From NCBI GenBank assembly GCA_002722255.1, contig PBLD01000010.1, positions 138,304 through 202,303 on the forward strand: a DNA stretch of 64,000 bases, written 5' to 3'. Origin of the DNA: Winogradskyella sp. (lineage in GTDB: Bacteria; Bacteroidota; Bacteroidia; Flavobacteriales; Flavobacteriaceae). Positions 18,140 through 27,102 of this stretch are shown here, one piece after another (within the stretch, counting starts at the first letter, position 1; the number at the start of each line of letters is the position of its first letter). Position numbers and translations under genes: made by a program. Under the pieces are notes generated by a model. It had not been told where the DNA came from. It ran no database searches and saw nothing but the letters and a program-made list of their open reading frames with translations.

Positions 18140-19831
18140 TTAATTAGCAACAAACTTAGTTGTAAAGCTAGTATTGTTTTCTGAGATTACATTCAATATG
18201 TAAAATCCAGAAGCTAGATTTACGGGAATTGTAGTTCTGCTATTTAATACTATTGAAGTATTGTAAACTACCTTACCTGAAACATCAACAATTTGTATGG
18301 ATGCATTAGATTCAGTATTTGAAAGAAGTACTAATTCATTTTTTACAGGATTGCTTTCAAGTCGAAACGAAATCACTTTATTGTCGGTACTACTTAATGG
18401 AGGGGTTAAGATTTCAGTTAATGCAAAATTAACATTGTTCTCTGTCAATTGAGTGTGAGGCTCGTTGTCGTTTGGTAAAAATGTATTATCAAAAGGTGTG
18501 ATGTTTGTTGTTCCTCTACTAGCTAAATTGATATCATGATGCCAATCTATTTCATCATCTGTAATTTCTAAAGCCAATCCACTTACAGAAGGAATAAAAC
18601 TAAATTTATCTATTTGCAAAGCGCTTACAAAATCGCCAGCAGTACCACCACCAGAGGCTATGTCTCCGGTTAAAGCTGCCAAATCAAAAAGTCCTCCTGG
18701 TGCAGAATCTACACCATCGGAATATGAAAATGATTGACTACTGGCTTCAGAGCCTTCCACTTCAAAACCAAAAATAGAGATGCCAATATCACTTACTAAA
18801 GACGTCATGTTTGCAGCTGGTGTAAGGTTTATTTCTACATTAACAGTTGCTGTAAAGCTACCAGCAGGAACATTAAAGCTATCATCAATAACAGTGTAAT
18901 TATTAGTAACTGTTGGTCCGCTGTTACCCATTGCAAAATAAGAACTACCAATACCACTTCCATTAATTATGGCTACGTTTCTTGTGTTTTCAGGAAATCC
19001 TGAAGTATTAAAACTATTGATATTACTTTCAAATTGAGTTCTAAAAGGATGAGGTTGAGGTAACGTAATTGAAGGGTCAAAATTCACAGGGCTTCCAGAT
19101 TGAAGATGTGCTTCAAAATGATCAACCAGTAATTGTCTTGCGGCCGGAGATTTTAAAAACGAATCTATAAGAGGTTGTACTTCGGCAATTGGTTGTGTGC
19201 CATTGTAAGCAAGAAAATTCAATTGGTGTTGCAAGCCAATTGGAACATTAGCGCCATGATGCGGAGAGTCAAAAGACATATATAGTCTTGTGTCTGCATC
19301 CATTACGTTAGCTTCCATATAATTTAAAGCATAGCGCGATATTAATCCACCCATACTTGGACCAATAATTACATTTTGCTCAGGGTTAGTAGCTCCAGCC
19401 TTCGATGTATTTACGATATCCAAAAGTTCTACTAATAACATAGCGTTTCGCTCTATAAAATCAGTCCCACCATCTATTGTTGCTCCATCAGCAGCTCTTA
19501 CATAAACAGGAAAGTTTAAGATAATAACATCAAAACCTTCTGCTCTTACTAAGTCTGCTAAGTTTTGTGAACCAGAGCTGCCAGTAAAATCTAATAAACT
19601 GTATAATCCAGCAATGTCTCTAGAGTCACCTGGATCAAAGCCATCTACGACAATGATTGGTTTGTCTAGCACATTATCAGAACTTAAAAACATTTGGTAC
19701 TCTCCTTCACCAGGATAATTGGTTGCTTCACCATAAGATGATAAATCTGGTGTTACACTAGATGTGAATGATATTTGGGCTAAAAGTAATGAGGGAATAA
19801 TCGAAAAGATTAAAATGTAGAATTTCTTCAT
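18140..19831 (-). CDS. Secreted alpha/beta hydrolase with type IX sorting domain
   Basis: Protein of 563 residues from the ATG at 19831, where a classical signal peptide begins (MKKFYILIFSIIPSLLLAQ); an in-frame extension to 19909 adds no signal. The body is a lipase/PGAP1-like alpha/beta hydrolase: PIIVVDGFDPGDS holds the oxyanion region, VIIGPSMGGLISRYAL the GxSxG nucleophile elbow, and MSFDSPHHGANVP follows. The last 75 residues form a Por secretion system C-terminal sorting domain (ESNPVKNELVLLS, IQIVDVSGKVVY, ASGFYILNVI). It should be exported by Sec, then secreted by the type IX system. The substrate is unknown, probably an ester or lipid. Confidence 0.87.
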   Translation of the reverse strand: MKKFYILIFSIIPSLLLAQISFTSSVTPDLSSYGEATNYPGEGEYQMFLSSDNVLDKPIIVVDGFDPGDSRDIAGLYSLLDFTGSSGSQNLADLVRAEGFDVIILNFPVYVRAADGATIDGGTDFIERNAMLLVELLDIVNTSKAGATNPEQNVIIGPSMGGLISRYALNYMEANVMDADTRLYMSFDSPHHGANVPIGLQHQLNFLAYNGTQPIAEVQPLIDSFLKSPAARQLLVDHFEAHLQSGSPVNFDPSITLPQPHPFRTQFESNINSFNTSGFPENTRNVAIINGSGIGSSYFAMGNSGPTVTNNYTVIDDSFNVPAGSFTATVNVEINLTPAANMTSLVSDIGISIFGFEVEGSEASSQSFSYSDGVDSAPGGLFDLAALTGDIASGGGTAGDFVSALQIDKFSFIPSVSGLALEITDDEIDWHHDINLASRGTTNITPFDNTFLPNDNEPHTQLTENNVNFALTEILTPPLSSTDNKVISFRLESNPVKNELVLLSNTESNASIQIVDVSGKVVYNTSIVLNSRTTIPVNLASGFYILNVISENNTSFTTKFVAN

Positions 19832-19912
19832 ATTGAGGGAGTTTTTGGTTTTAGACTCAAAAGATAGTGGTTTTAAAAAGGCAACAGTTATATTTTCTAT
19901 GAAGCGCAAAAA

Positions 19913-19945
19913 AAATCCTTAAAAGCATTATGCTTTTAAGGATTT
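19913..19945 (-). terminator. Intrinsic terminator of pruA
   Basis: AAATCCTTAAAAGCA (19913-19927) pairs perfectly with TGCTTTTAAGGATTT (19931-19945) around a 3-base loop. On the minus strand a run of T follows, so it ends the pruA transcript. Confidence 0.9.
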
Positions 19946-19967
19946 GTAATTCAGTTTGTTATACTGG

Positions 19968-21593
19968 TTATCCTAAGAAAGGGTATCTGTAATCTGTTGG
20001 AGTTACAAATGTTTCTTTTATTAATCTTGGAGACACCCAACGTAATAAGTTTTGAGCACTACCTGCTTTGTCATTTGTTCCAGAAGCTCTGGCACCACCA
20101 AATGGCTGCTGACCAACAACAGCTCCTGTAGGTTTGTCATTAATATAGAAGTTTCCGGCAGCGTTTTGTAACGCTTTTGTAGCTTCTTCAACAGCGTATC
20201 TGTCGGTAGATAGAATAGCACCAGTTAGAGCGTATTCGCTTGTTTCGTCAACAAGTTTTAAAGTTTCTGAATAAGCATCATCTTCGTATACATAGATTGT
20301 AATTACTGGGCCAAATAACTCAGTACACATTGTTGTGTATTTAGGATTTGTAGTTACAATAACTGTTGGTTCTATAAAGTAACCTTTAGATTTATCGTAA
20401 TTTCCACCAGCAATAATTTCAGCATCACTATCAGTTTTTGCTTGGTCTATATATTTAGCTAATTTATCAAATGAACCTTCATGGATTACTGCAGTGATAA
20501 AGTTGCTCATATCTTCAGGAGAACCCATTTTGAATGAAGCAAGATCTTCTAAAACATAGTTTTTAACATCTGCCCAAATACCTTTTGGAATGTATGCTCT
20601 AGATGCAGCACTACATTTTTGACCTTGGAATTCAAAAGCACCACGAGAAATAGCTGTTGCTACTTGCTTAGCATTAGCAGATTTGTGAGCTACGATGAAA
20701 TCTTTTCCGCCTGTTTCTCCAACAATTCTTGGATATGTTTTGTAATTGTGAATGTTTTCACCAATTTGTTTCCAAAGTTCTTTAAATATAAATGTAGAAC
20801 CTGTGAAGTGTAAACCAGAAAAATCCGGACTAGCTAAAACAGTATTGGTAATCATTACAGGATCTCCAAATACAACATTAATTACACCATCTGGTACACC
20901 TGCTTCTTTAAAGACATCCATAATTACTTTAGCAGAATATACTTGACTATCACTTGGTTTCCAAACTACTACATTACCCATTAATGCCATGCAAGCAGGT
21001 AAGTTACCAGCAATTGCAGTAAAGTTAAAAGGTGTTACAGCATAAGTAAAACCTTCAAGCGGACGATACTCAACACGGTTCCAAGCATCGCTGGTGCTTT
21101 CTGGTTGCTCCATGTAGATGTCAGTCATAAACTGAACGTTAAAACGTAAAAAGTCTATAAGCTCACATGCAGAATCAATCTCTGCCTGGTGGATTGTTTT
21201 AGACTGTGCAATCATAGTTGCAGCATTAATTTTTGCTCTGTAAGGACCAGCAATTAATTCTGCAGCTTTAAGAAAAATACCAGCACGTTGTTCCCAAGGT
21301 AATTGAGACCAAGTCTTACGAGCCTCTAATGCTGTAGCAATAGCTTCCTCAACATGAGATTGCTCTGCCACATGGTATTCGCCAACGATGTGTTGGTGAT
21401 CGTGAGGAGGAGACATGGTTCTGGTGTTTCCAGTTTTTATATCTTTTCCATTAATATATAAAGGGACTTCTACTTTGCTGTTAAACATAGCTTTGTAAGT
21501 TTCGGCTACAGCGTTGCGCTCTGGTGAACCTGGTGCATAAGACTTTACGGGCTCATTAACCGCTACAGGTACATTAAAGAATCCTTTTGACAT
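19968..21593 (-). CDS. pruA: L-glutamate gamma-semialdehyde dehydrogenase (1-pyrroline-5-carboxylate dehydrogenase)
   Basis: Aldehyde dehydrogenase of 541 residues from the ATG at 21593 (MSKGFFNVPVAVNEPVKSYAPGSPER). It oxidises glutamate semialdehyde to glutamate with NAD+, the second step of proline breakdown. Seen are PWEQRAGIFLKAAELI, TPFNFTAIAGNLPACMALMGN, FTGSTFIFKELW, the glutamate motif GETGGKDFIV and the catalytic cysteine in FEFQGQKCSAASRAYIP. The N-terminal signature and length match the stand-alone long P5CDH type. Proline dehydrogenase is not in the window. A TACCTTTG box lies upstream on the minus strand. Confidence 0.94.
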   Translation of the reverse strand: MSKGFFNVPVAVNEPVKSYAPGSPERNAVAETYKAMFNSKVEVPLYINGKDIKTGNTRTMSPPHDHQHIVGEYHVAEQSHVEEAIATALEARKTWSQLPWEQRAGIFLKAAELIAGPYRAKINAATMIAQSKTIHQAEIDSACELIDFLRFNVQFMTDIYMEQPESTSDAWNRVEYRPLEGFTYAVTPFNFTAIAGNLPACMALMGNVVVWKPSDSQVYSAKVIMDVFKEAGVPDGVINVVFGDPVMITNTVLASPDFSGLHFTGSTFIFKELWKQIGENIHNYKTYPRIVGETGGKDFIVAHKSANAKQVATAISRGAFEFQGQKCSAASRAYIPKGIWADVKNYVLEDLASFKMGSPEDMSNFITAVIHEGSFDKLAKYIDQAKTDSDAEIIAGGNYDKSKGYFIEPTVIVTTNPKYTTMCTELFGPVITIYVYEDDAYSETLKLVDETSEYALTGAILSTDRYAVEEATKALQNAAGNFYINDKPTGAVVGQQPFGGARASGTNDKAGSAQNLLRWVSPRLIKETFVTPTDYRYPFLG

Positions 21594-21626
21594 AATATGA
21601 TTGTTTTTGTTTAAATTTTGAAAGTG

Positions 21627-21634
21627 CAAAGGTA
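21627..21634 (-). promoter_or_regulatory. Putative pruA promoter -7 box
   Basis: The minus strand reads TACCTTTG (TAnnTTTG). It lies about 33 bases upstream of the ATG at 21593, and inside the longer in-frame extension, which argues for the shorter start. Confidence 0.4.
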
Positions 21635-21734
21635 CAATTTTTAAAGTAGAAAGTTGGTTTCAAACGTTATAGTTCTGTGAAACTTAAAAGCAGAATTTTT
21701 TGTAAGTTGCTGTCTAAATTATCAACAAAGAAGC

Positions 21735-22751
21735 ATGTTGAAAAATGATGCCTTTATTTTAACCCTTGCTTATCCTGAAACCATTGTGTCTCATGCAGAC
21801 GAATGGTATTCTAAGTATTTAAAATACCTTTCAATCGGAAATAAAAATCATGTCAGAGCTGGGCATGCAGCTATGGTTTTAATTCATAAGGAAACAGGTG
21901 TTTTAGAATATCATGATTTTGGAAGATACATTACCTCAGAACCCAATGGACGAGTAAGAGGACGAGAGACTGACTTTGAGTTACACTTTCCCATTAAAGC
22001 AAAAGTTGAAGGTGATACAATTAAAAACTTAGATGAAATTCTTGAGTTTTTAGCTGTCAACCCAAAATTGACGCATGGTGATGGTCATTTGTATGCATCG
22101 GTTTGTAATGCCGTGAATTATGAGTCAGCCCGAAATCATATTGATACCATGCAAGCTAAAGGCTTTATTAGGTACGCGGCTTTTATAAAAGAGGCTTGTA
22201 ATTGTGCTAGGTTTGTAACTGATGCATTAATAGCAGGTGTTTTAGATGTGAAAATTAAGAGACAACTACTGCGATCTAAATGGTTCACGCCAAGTACCAT
22301 TGGCAACGTTGTTATTGCAGATACCGAAGATTTTGTCTATTTGGTAAATGAAAAAGGTGTTATATCTGAATTTAAATCTACAGTTAGTAGAGAAAATAGA
22401 AGGTTGTTTTTAGATAGGCTTAAAGGCTATAATCCAAGCTTAGTTGGAACGCTAAAACCGAAACATAATGAGGTTAAGGAAGAACATGCACAATGGTTGA
22501 GTGGTATTGCTGCAGGTGCCTGGTTTGAATTACACGATTTAGGACACGATTCTGAGTTTCGTTTTAGAAGGATTTCACCTTATGGGAATATGGACTGTAA
22601 TGGCATTTACAAAGTGAATGATGATAGCTTTGATATTTCTAAGGACTATCAGTTTATTCATTACTCTAATTGTTTGTTTTTTAATGTGGAACAAGAAGGT
22701 AAAGTGTATAGATTTAATCTTCTAAAAAATTATATTTCAGATTTAGTATAA
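21735..22751 (+). CDS. Hypothetical protein, possible permuted papain-like (NlpC/P60-type) fold
   Basis: Cytoplasmic protein of 338 residues, probably the flavobacterial DUF6695 group, though that label is from memory. Two motifs suggest a circularly permuted papain-like fold as in YiiX/LRAT relatives: a histidine in VRAGHAAMVLIHKETGVLEYHDFG near residue 45 and a cysteine in IKEACNCARFVTDAL near residue 155. The C-terminal half (about 220-338) is unrelated to these motifs and rich in aromatic residues (WLSGIAAGAWFELHDL). No signal peptide is seen. It stands between pruA and apaG and is convergent with apaG, 7 bp apart. Confidence 0.65.
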   Translation: MLKNDAFILTLAYPETIVSHADEWYSKYLKYLSIGNKNHVRAGHAAMVLIHKETGVLEYHDFGRYITSEPNGRVRGRETDFELHFPIKAKVEGDTIKNLDEILEFLAVNPKLTHGDGHLYASVCNAVNYESARNHIDTMQAKGFIRYAAFIKEACNCARFVTDALIAGVLDVKIKRQLLRSKWFTPSTIGNVVIADTEDFVYLVNEKGVISEFKSTVSRENRRLFLDRLKGYNPSLVGTLKPKHNEVKEEHAQWLSGIAAGAWFELHDLGHDSEFRFRRISPYGNMDCNGIYKVNDDSFDISKDYQFIHYSNCLFFNVEQEGKVYRFNLLKNYISDLV

Positions 22752-22758
22752 TCGAAAC

Positions 22759-23145
22759 CTAATTAAGTGCAAAAGGAGCACTCAATTTAAAAGAAGGAAT
22801 ATATACTTTAAACTTACTAGCTTTTGTAAAGTTTACCATATTATAATGGCCTTGCATAGCGCCAAAAGGAGAGGTTAGCAGGCAACCAGAATTATAAGTG
22901 TGCTTTTCGCCAGGTTTAAGAACAGGTTTTTTTCCAATAACACCTTCACCTTCAATAATCTCTTCGTTATTAAGGGCGTCAAGGATTTTCCAATGGCGAG
23001 AATGTAACTGAACAGAATCTTTACTTTGGTTTTCAATAGTTACCTTATAACCAAAAGCAAAATGCACTTTATAATTTTTATAAAAAGTGCCTTCAAAATT
23101 GGTTTCGACTGAAATTTTAATACCGCTTGTAACTTGTTGTACCAT
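22759..23145 (-). CDS. apaG: ApaG domain protein
   Basis: ApaG of 128 residues, a single fibronectin-like beta-sandwich domain that fits the family length. Typical stretches are NYKVHFAFGYKVTIENQS, LHSRHWKIL, GEGVIGKKPVLKPGEKHTYNSGCLL and FGAMQGHYNMV. ApaG proteins have been linked to Co2+/Mg2+ resistance in enterobacteria, but the biochemical role is not settled. Directly upstream, 64 bp away, is the PLP decarboxylase on the same strand. Confidence 0.92.
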   Translation of the reverse strand: MVQQVTSGIKISVETNFEGTFYKNYKVHFAFGYKVTIENQSKDSVQLHSRHWKILDALNNEEIIEGEGVIGKKPVLKPGEKHTYNSGCLLTSPFGAMQGHYNMVNFTKASKFKVYIPSFKLSAPFALN

Positions 23146-23209
23146 AGATTTTTTGAGCGTTGTACTTGCTAAAATAATATAAAATTTTAATCAAGTCGTA
23201 AATTTTAAG

Positions 23210-24586
23210 TTAAGTCGTAGGTATTTTTAACATTTTTTCGTCTACATAGGCCTCTAAAGTTCTAAAAAAGGCTAAAATGTCTGCTTTTTCCAAGACACTA
23301 TTTATAGTTACCATGCGTACAAATTGTTCGTTTTTATAGGAGCCAAAACCTACCATAAGTTTAGCGTCTTCGTATAGCGCAGTACATAATTCTTTTGGGT
23401 CTATATCTTTATAGTTAAAGCAAACTGAAATAGAATCATCAAAGCTGTAAAGTTTATAATCATTATTTTGTTTGATGTAATCTCTCGCGACTTCAGCCAT
23501 TTCAAACTGCTTGTCAACAATTTTCTCTAATCCTTTGGTGCCAACGGATTTCCATAGTGTCCATATTTTAAAGGCATCATTACGTCGGCCACATTGCATA
23601 GAGGTTTTGCCTAGGTTAAAGTCATCTCCATCGGTTTGGTATAAATAATCGGCTTCGTTAGAAAATGAATGGTGCAGTTGTTCAGGATGTTTTGTGACAA
23701 TAATAGAGCAGCTTAAAGGTGTGCCAAGCATTTTGTGCGCGTTAACACTAAACGAATCGGAATGTTCAAGACCATTTATTAAATGCTTGTACTTTTTGCT
23801 AAAAATAACACTGCCACAATATGCGCCATCAACATGAAGCCAAAGGTTGTATTTTTTGCATATAGGACTTAATGTTGAAATATCGTCAAAAGCACCCAAA
23901 ACAGTTGTGCCTGCAGTAGCATTTACAAAGAAAGGTATGTGGTTGTTTTTGAGGTCTTCCTTAATTAAAGTTTCTAAATGACTGGCGAGCATCTCGCCTT
24001 TATCGTTGGTTTTAACAAGACGTACCTGCTCGCGTCCAATTCCAGTTAAGGCTGCATTTTTTGCTATGGAATAATGGGATTCAGCAGAGGTGTATACAAT
24101 CATTTTCGTGGTAAGACCTTTTGCTCTAATGGACTCGTTTTTGGCATCTCTAGCCATAATAAGTGCCATCATATTACTCATAGAGCCACCTGGTGCAAAA
24201 GTACCATCGCTATTTTCTGGATATCCTGCTAGTTCAGAGATGTTTTTCAGAACTTGTTTTTCTATGCCAACTTGTGGTCCTGCTACCTTGTAAGTGTACA
24301 TGCTGTTGTTGAGCATTACGGCTAATAAATCACCTAAAGTTGCTTTGCTGATTCTTCCACCAAAGAGTTGATTAAAAAAAGATTTTGAAGCTGTTTTGGG
24401 TGTGCTTTTTATGATGCTCTTTAGGTTGTTAATCAAAGCCTCATCAACCATACCTTCATCATCTAATGATAAGTCTAATGCATCATATAAATTAGACGTA
24501 GGAATTTGTTTGGCTACAGGTTGTTTATATTCTTCAGCCAATAACAGTTCAGCGAGTTCTATAAAAATATTGAGGTCTTTTTGCAT
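23210..24586 (-). CDS. PLP-dependent group II decarboxylase, possible cysteine sulfinate or aspartate decarboxylase
   Basis: Fold-type I decarboxylase of 458 residues in the glutamate/aspartate/cysteine-sulfinate decarboxylase superfamily. It shows PENSDGTFAPGGSMSNMMAL, AESHYSIAKNAALTGIG, ATAGTTVLGAFDDI, HVDGAYCGSVIFS and the PLP lysine in SFSVNAHKMLGTPLSCS. The substrate is not certain from sequence. The divergent neighbour, 75 bp away, is a cysteine dioxygenase, which makes cysteine sulfinate, so decarboxylation of cysteine sulfinate to hypotaurine is a reasonable hypothesis. Aspartate to beta-alanine or diaminobutyrate decarboxylation are alternatives. Confidence 0.85.
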   Translation of the reverse strand: MQKDLNIFIELAELLLAEEYKQPVAKQIPTSNLYDALDLSLDDEGMVDEALINNLKSIIKSTPKTASKSFFNQLFGGRISKATLGDLLAVMLNNSMYTYKVAGPQVGIEKQVLKNISELAGYPENSDGTFAPGGSMSNMMALIMARDAKNESIRAKGLTTKMIVYTSAESHYSIAKNAALTGIGREQVRLVKTNDKGEMLASHLETLIKEDLKNNHIPFFVNATAGTTVLGAFDDISTLSPICKKYNLWLHVDGAYCGSVIFSKKYKHLINGLEHSDSFSVNAHKMLGTPLSCSIIVTKHPEQLHHSFSNEADYLYQTDGDDFNLGKTSMQCGRRNDAFKIWTLWKSVGTKGLEKIVDKQFEMAEVARDYIKQNNDYKLYSFDDSISVCFNYKDIDPKELCTALYEDAKLMVGFGSYKNEQFVRMVTINSVLEKADILAFFRTLEAYVDEKMLKIPTT

Positions 24587-24661
24587 TAGATTGATTTCAA
24601 AATTTTGCTTAGGCTAAATTTATTCCTATTTTTCGGTATTAAAGAATTATTTCTCTAAATA

Positions 24662-25195
24662 TTGAATACACAGGAACATATTCATGTACTTATCAATGTG
24701 TTGTCGCATTCTTCTAAAGAAGATTACACAGGCCTTCTATTAAATTTTAATTTTCAGGATATAGACTTTTCTGAAATAGAAAATTGGAAAACCCATAGTT
24801 ATACTAGAAACTGTTTTTATAAGGATGAGAATTTTGAGCTGATTTTAATTTGTTGGGATAAAGGACAAAAAACGGCTATTCACAATCATAATGGTGAAGA
24901 ATGTTGGGTCTACCTATTAGAAGGTGAGTTAGAGGAAGATTTCTATGGGTTGGATGATTCTGGTCAATTAGAATATAAATCATCTCAGATTCTACGACCA
25001 AATGAAATCACTAAATCTGAAGGACATGATGGATTTCATAGATTAAGAAATAGTTCTAAAAGTAGAGCGTTAAGTCTTCATGTGTACGCGAAGCCAATAG
25101 CGCAAAGTCTTACTTTTGATGATGCTTTAGGAAAGTTGGTTGATAAAAATTTAAGATACGACACTTTTAAGAGTTTTGTGTCTATAGGGCTTTGA
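24662..25195 (+). CDS. Cysteine dioxygenase family protein
   Basis: Cupin protein of 177 residues. Cysteine dioxygenase oxidises cysteine to cysteine sulfinate with O2 and non-heme iron. The signature WDKGQKTAIHNHNGEECWVYLLEGEL supplies two iron histidines and the first cupin motif, and SEGHDGFHRLRNSS and ALSLHVYAKPI give the third histidine region and the second cupin motif. The start is a TTG at 24662, since no ATG precedes the conserved part. The length is close to the short bacterial CDO type. It is divergent from a PLP decarboxylase, and the two may share a regulatory region. Confidence 0.87.
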   Translation: MNTQEHIHVLINVLSHSSKEDYTGLLLNFNFQDIDFSEIENWKTHSYTRNCFYKDENFELILICWDKGQKTAIHNHNGEECWVYLLEGELEEDFYGLDDSGQLEYKSSQILRPNEITKSEGHDGFHRLRNSSKSRALSLHVYAKPIAQSLTFDDALGKLVDKNLRYDTFKSFVSIGL

Positions 25196-25204
25196 AGACA
25201 AAAA

Positions 25205-25684
25205 TTATAAATATAATTTAAGAAGAAAATTCATATTAGTTTTTTTAATTGTTTCATCATTTGTAATTATCAAATTGCCACTAAACTCAAAGTTAACACA
25301 ATCAAAATGGTCGCATTTTAAATCTGTATTTTCTTTAATAGAATTTTTGTCAATTTCTATGATAATATTGCCGATACAGGACTTTTCTATTTCAAAATAC
25401 TCTAGTTTCTCGAGGTCCCAGAAAAACTCAAAACTACTGACCTTTGGTTTGTCACCAATAATTTCTGAAAAGCAATTATTAATTTTATTGTCTTTGGAGA
25501 CATGTTTAATATCGATTTTTTGGTTGAAATCCCCATGAAAGAAAATATCTAAACTTTCATTAGAGCCTTCGACTGTACCCAATAAATTACCTTGATATTC
25601 ACCATTATCTTTATCGTTAGTGTAGTTTACAAGAAACACATAATTCAAAAATCCAAATGAAATTAATATTATAATATTCTTCAT
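25205..25684 (-). CDS. Hypothetical exported protein
   Basis: Protein of 159 residues, not recognised. It begins with a hydrophobic segment (NIIILISFGFLNYVFLV) that may be a signal peptide or an anchor, followed by a beta-rich, acidic domain with four cysteines (NNCFSE, KSCIGN, LKCDHFDCVNF) suggestive of periplasmic disulfides. Its start lies 1 bp after the stop of the T9SS plug gene, so they are translated from one mRNA. Whether it acts with the plug protein is unknown. Confidence 0.6.
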   Translation of the reverse strand: MKNIIILISFGFLNYVFLVNYTNDKDNGEYQGNLLGTVEGSNESLDIFFHGDFNQKIDIKHVSKDNKINNCFSEIIGDKPKVSSFEFFWDLEKLEYFEIEKSCIGNIIIEIDKNSIKENTDLKCDHFDCVNFEFSGNLIITNDETIKKTNMNFLLKLYL

Positions 25685-25685
25685 C

Positions 25686-26939
25686 CTAATTAGAAATATC
25701 TACAGAGGTGGCTTCTCCGTAACCTATTAGTTTGTCGTATCTAGCTCCTAAGTCTCTATAGTAAACCAATACTTTGTAGTTGTTTTCTGTTTGCCAATAA
25801 TCTCCACTTATGGCACCTTCGTCAAGTTCACCGGTTTCGCTGTCTACTACAACATACTTGTAATTGTAAAACCCTTGCTTTAATCTAAAATTTACTTCAT
25901 ATTCACCTTTTTCAGAATTGTATTCCATTTTGGTTAATGGTTCAATAGCAAAAGCATTAAAGTTACCATAAATATGAATGTCTTTTCCTGTTAATTCCTC
26001 TTGAATCAAAGAGAAGTGCACCATTGTATAATCGGCTTCAGTGTCAACGTCTGTTCGGTCTAATGCTGTTACTTGGAAGTTGCCATTTAAATCCGGGTTA
26101 TAGGTGTAAGGTCTGCCAGCTCTGGGTGCATTTGGGTATAAGTAGCTTTGGTAAATATCCTTTAAATCAATAAACTGTACACCGACATTAGAGGTTCTTA
26201 CGTCTTTGTTTTCAAACCATAAATATTCATTTCCTCCCCAAAAGGCTGATTCTGTGTCGTAGCGATAGATGAGTTCGTTACCAAGCGTGTATTGTGGTTT
26301 TAAATCTGATATAGATGTGTTTAGGTTGTTATTCTGAATAATAACAGTTTTAATAGTCTCAAGGGGATTGTTAAAATTTATGCTGTTTGTTGAAATTGTA
26401 AGATCAACGGATTGCTTTTCATCAATAACCTTTACATCTCTAGAGCGTTTAATGTTAACACCAACATTGACCAAGTCTTCATAGATCATAAACTTTCTGC
26501 TAAACATAAGCTCGTCATATTCGTCATAAATTGAGATCATATAGTTGCCGCTTTTTAATAATGCTCTGGTTTGAATATTGGGAATTTGCAATTTATAGTG
26601 CGAATACACTTGGTAAGTATTAAAAGAATTATAATATTCTAAAATACGTTGGTTGTCTAAGCCTCGCATATACTCAGCCTTCGCGAGTACTGAAGGAGTC
26701 CAATCAAAATTGAAGTGCTCAATAACGTAATAAAAATCTTCCTCATTGGCGTTTAGTGCATCAAATTCTAAAACTAGAGGTTCGCCTAATTTTAAAACAG
26801 GTAACTGGCCTTGTGTGGTGTTACTTTTAAAGGTAATTGTTTTAATAAAGTATGGAGGACTTACTTCTTCTGCCTGAGCAGTTAAACCTAACGGTAGTAC
26901 TAACAAAAATAAAATATAATAGAAATTCTTTGAGATCAT
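25686..26939 (-). CDS. Type IX secretion system plug protein (DUF5103)
   Basis: Protein of 417 residues with a signal peptide (ISKNFYYILFLLVLPLGLTAQ). The sequence (PYFIKTITFKSN, EDFYYVIEHFNFDWTPS, AEYMRGLDNQRI, FNTYQVYSHYKLQIPN, GNYMISIYDEYDELMFSRKFM) matches DUF5103, the family of the Plug subunit found bound to the SprA translocon in Flavobacterium. It is thought to seal the periplasmic side of the SprA pore. It ends with an early-set-like beta-sandwich domain (IHIYGNFNAFAIEPLTKM, GFYNYKYVVVD). It is divergent from the nqr operon. Confidence 0.85.
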   Translation of the reverse strand: MISKNFYYILFLLVLPLGLTAQAEEVSPPYFIKTITFKSNTTQGQLPVLKLGEPLVLEFDALNANEEDFYYVIEHFNFDWTPSVLAKAEYMRGLDNQRILEYYNSFNTYQVYSHYKLQIPNIQTRALLKSGNYMISIYDEYDELMFSRKFMIYEDLVNVGVNIKRSRDVKVIDEKQSVDLTISTNSINFNNPLETIKTVIIQNNNLNTSISDLKPQYTLGNELIYRYDTESAFWGGNEYLWFENKDVRTSNVGVQFIDLKDIYQSYLYPNAPRAGRPYTYNPDLNGNFQVTALDRTDVDTEADYTMVHFSLIQEELTGKDIHIYGNFNAFAIEPLTKMEYNSEKGEYEVNFRLKQGFYNYKYVVVDSETGELDEGAISGDYWQTENNYKVLVYYRDLGARYDKLIGYGEATSVDISN

Positions 26940-27036
26940 ATGTTGTAATGTAGAAAGGTATAAAGATAATCAAATTCTATGCCTTAATACAGAAGTCTTA
27001 TTTATAATCATTATAAATAGAAATGTTGGTGTTAAA

Positions 27037-27070
27037 TTGAAAATATATTCCTCTTTAATTCTTAAATTTG
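27037..27070 (+). promoter_or_regulatory. Putative nqr operon promoter (TTG-N23-TAAATTTG)
   Basis: TTG at 27037-27039 and TAAATTTG at 27063-27070, separated by 23 bases, fit the flavobacterial promoter consensus. It lies 32 bases before the nqrA start. Confidence 0.6.
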
Positions 27071-27102
27071 CACGGATTTTTAGATAACTAATCTTTAACT
27101 TT

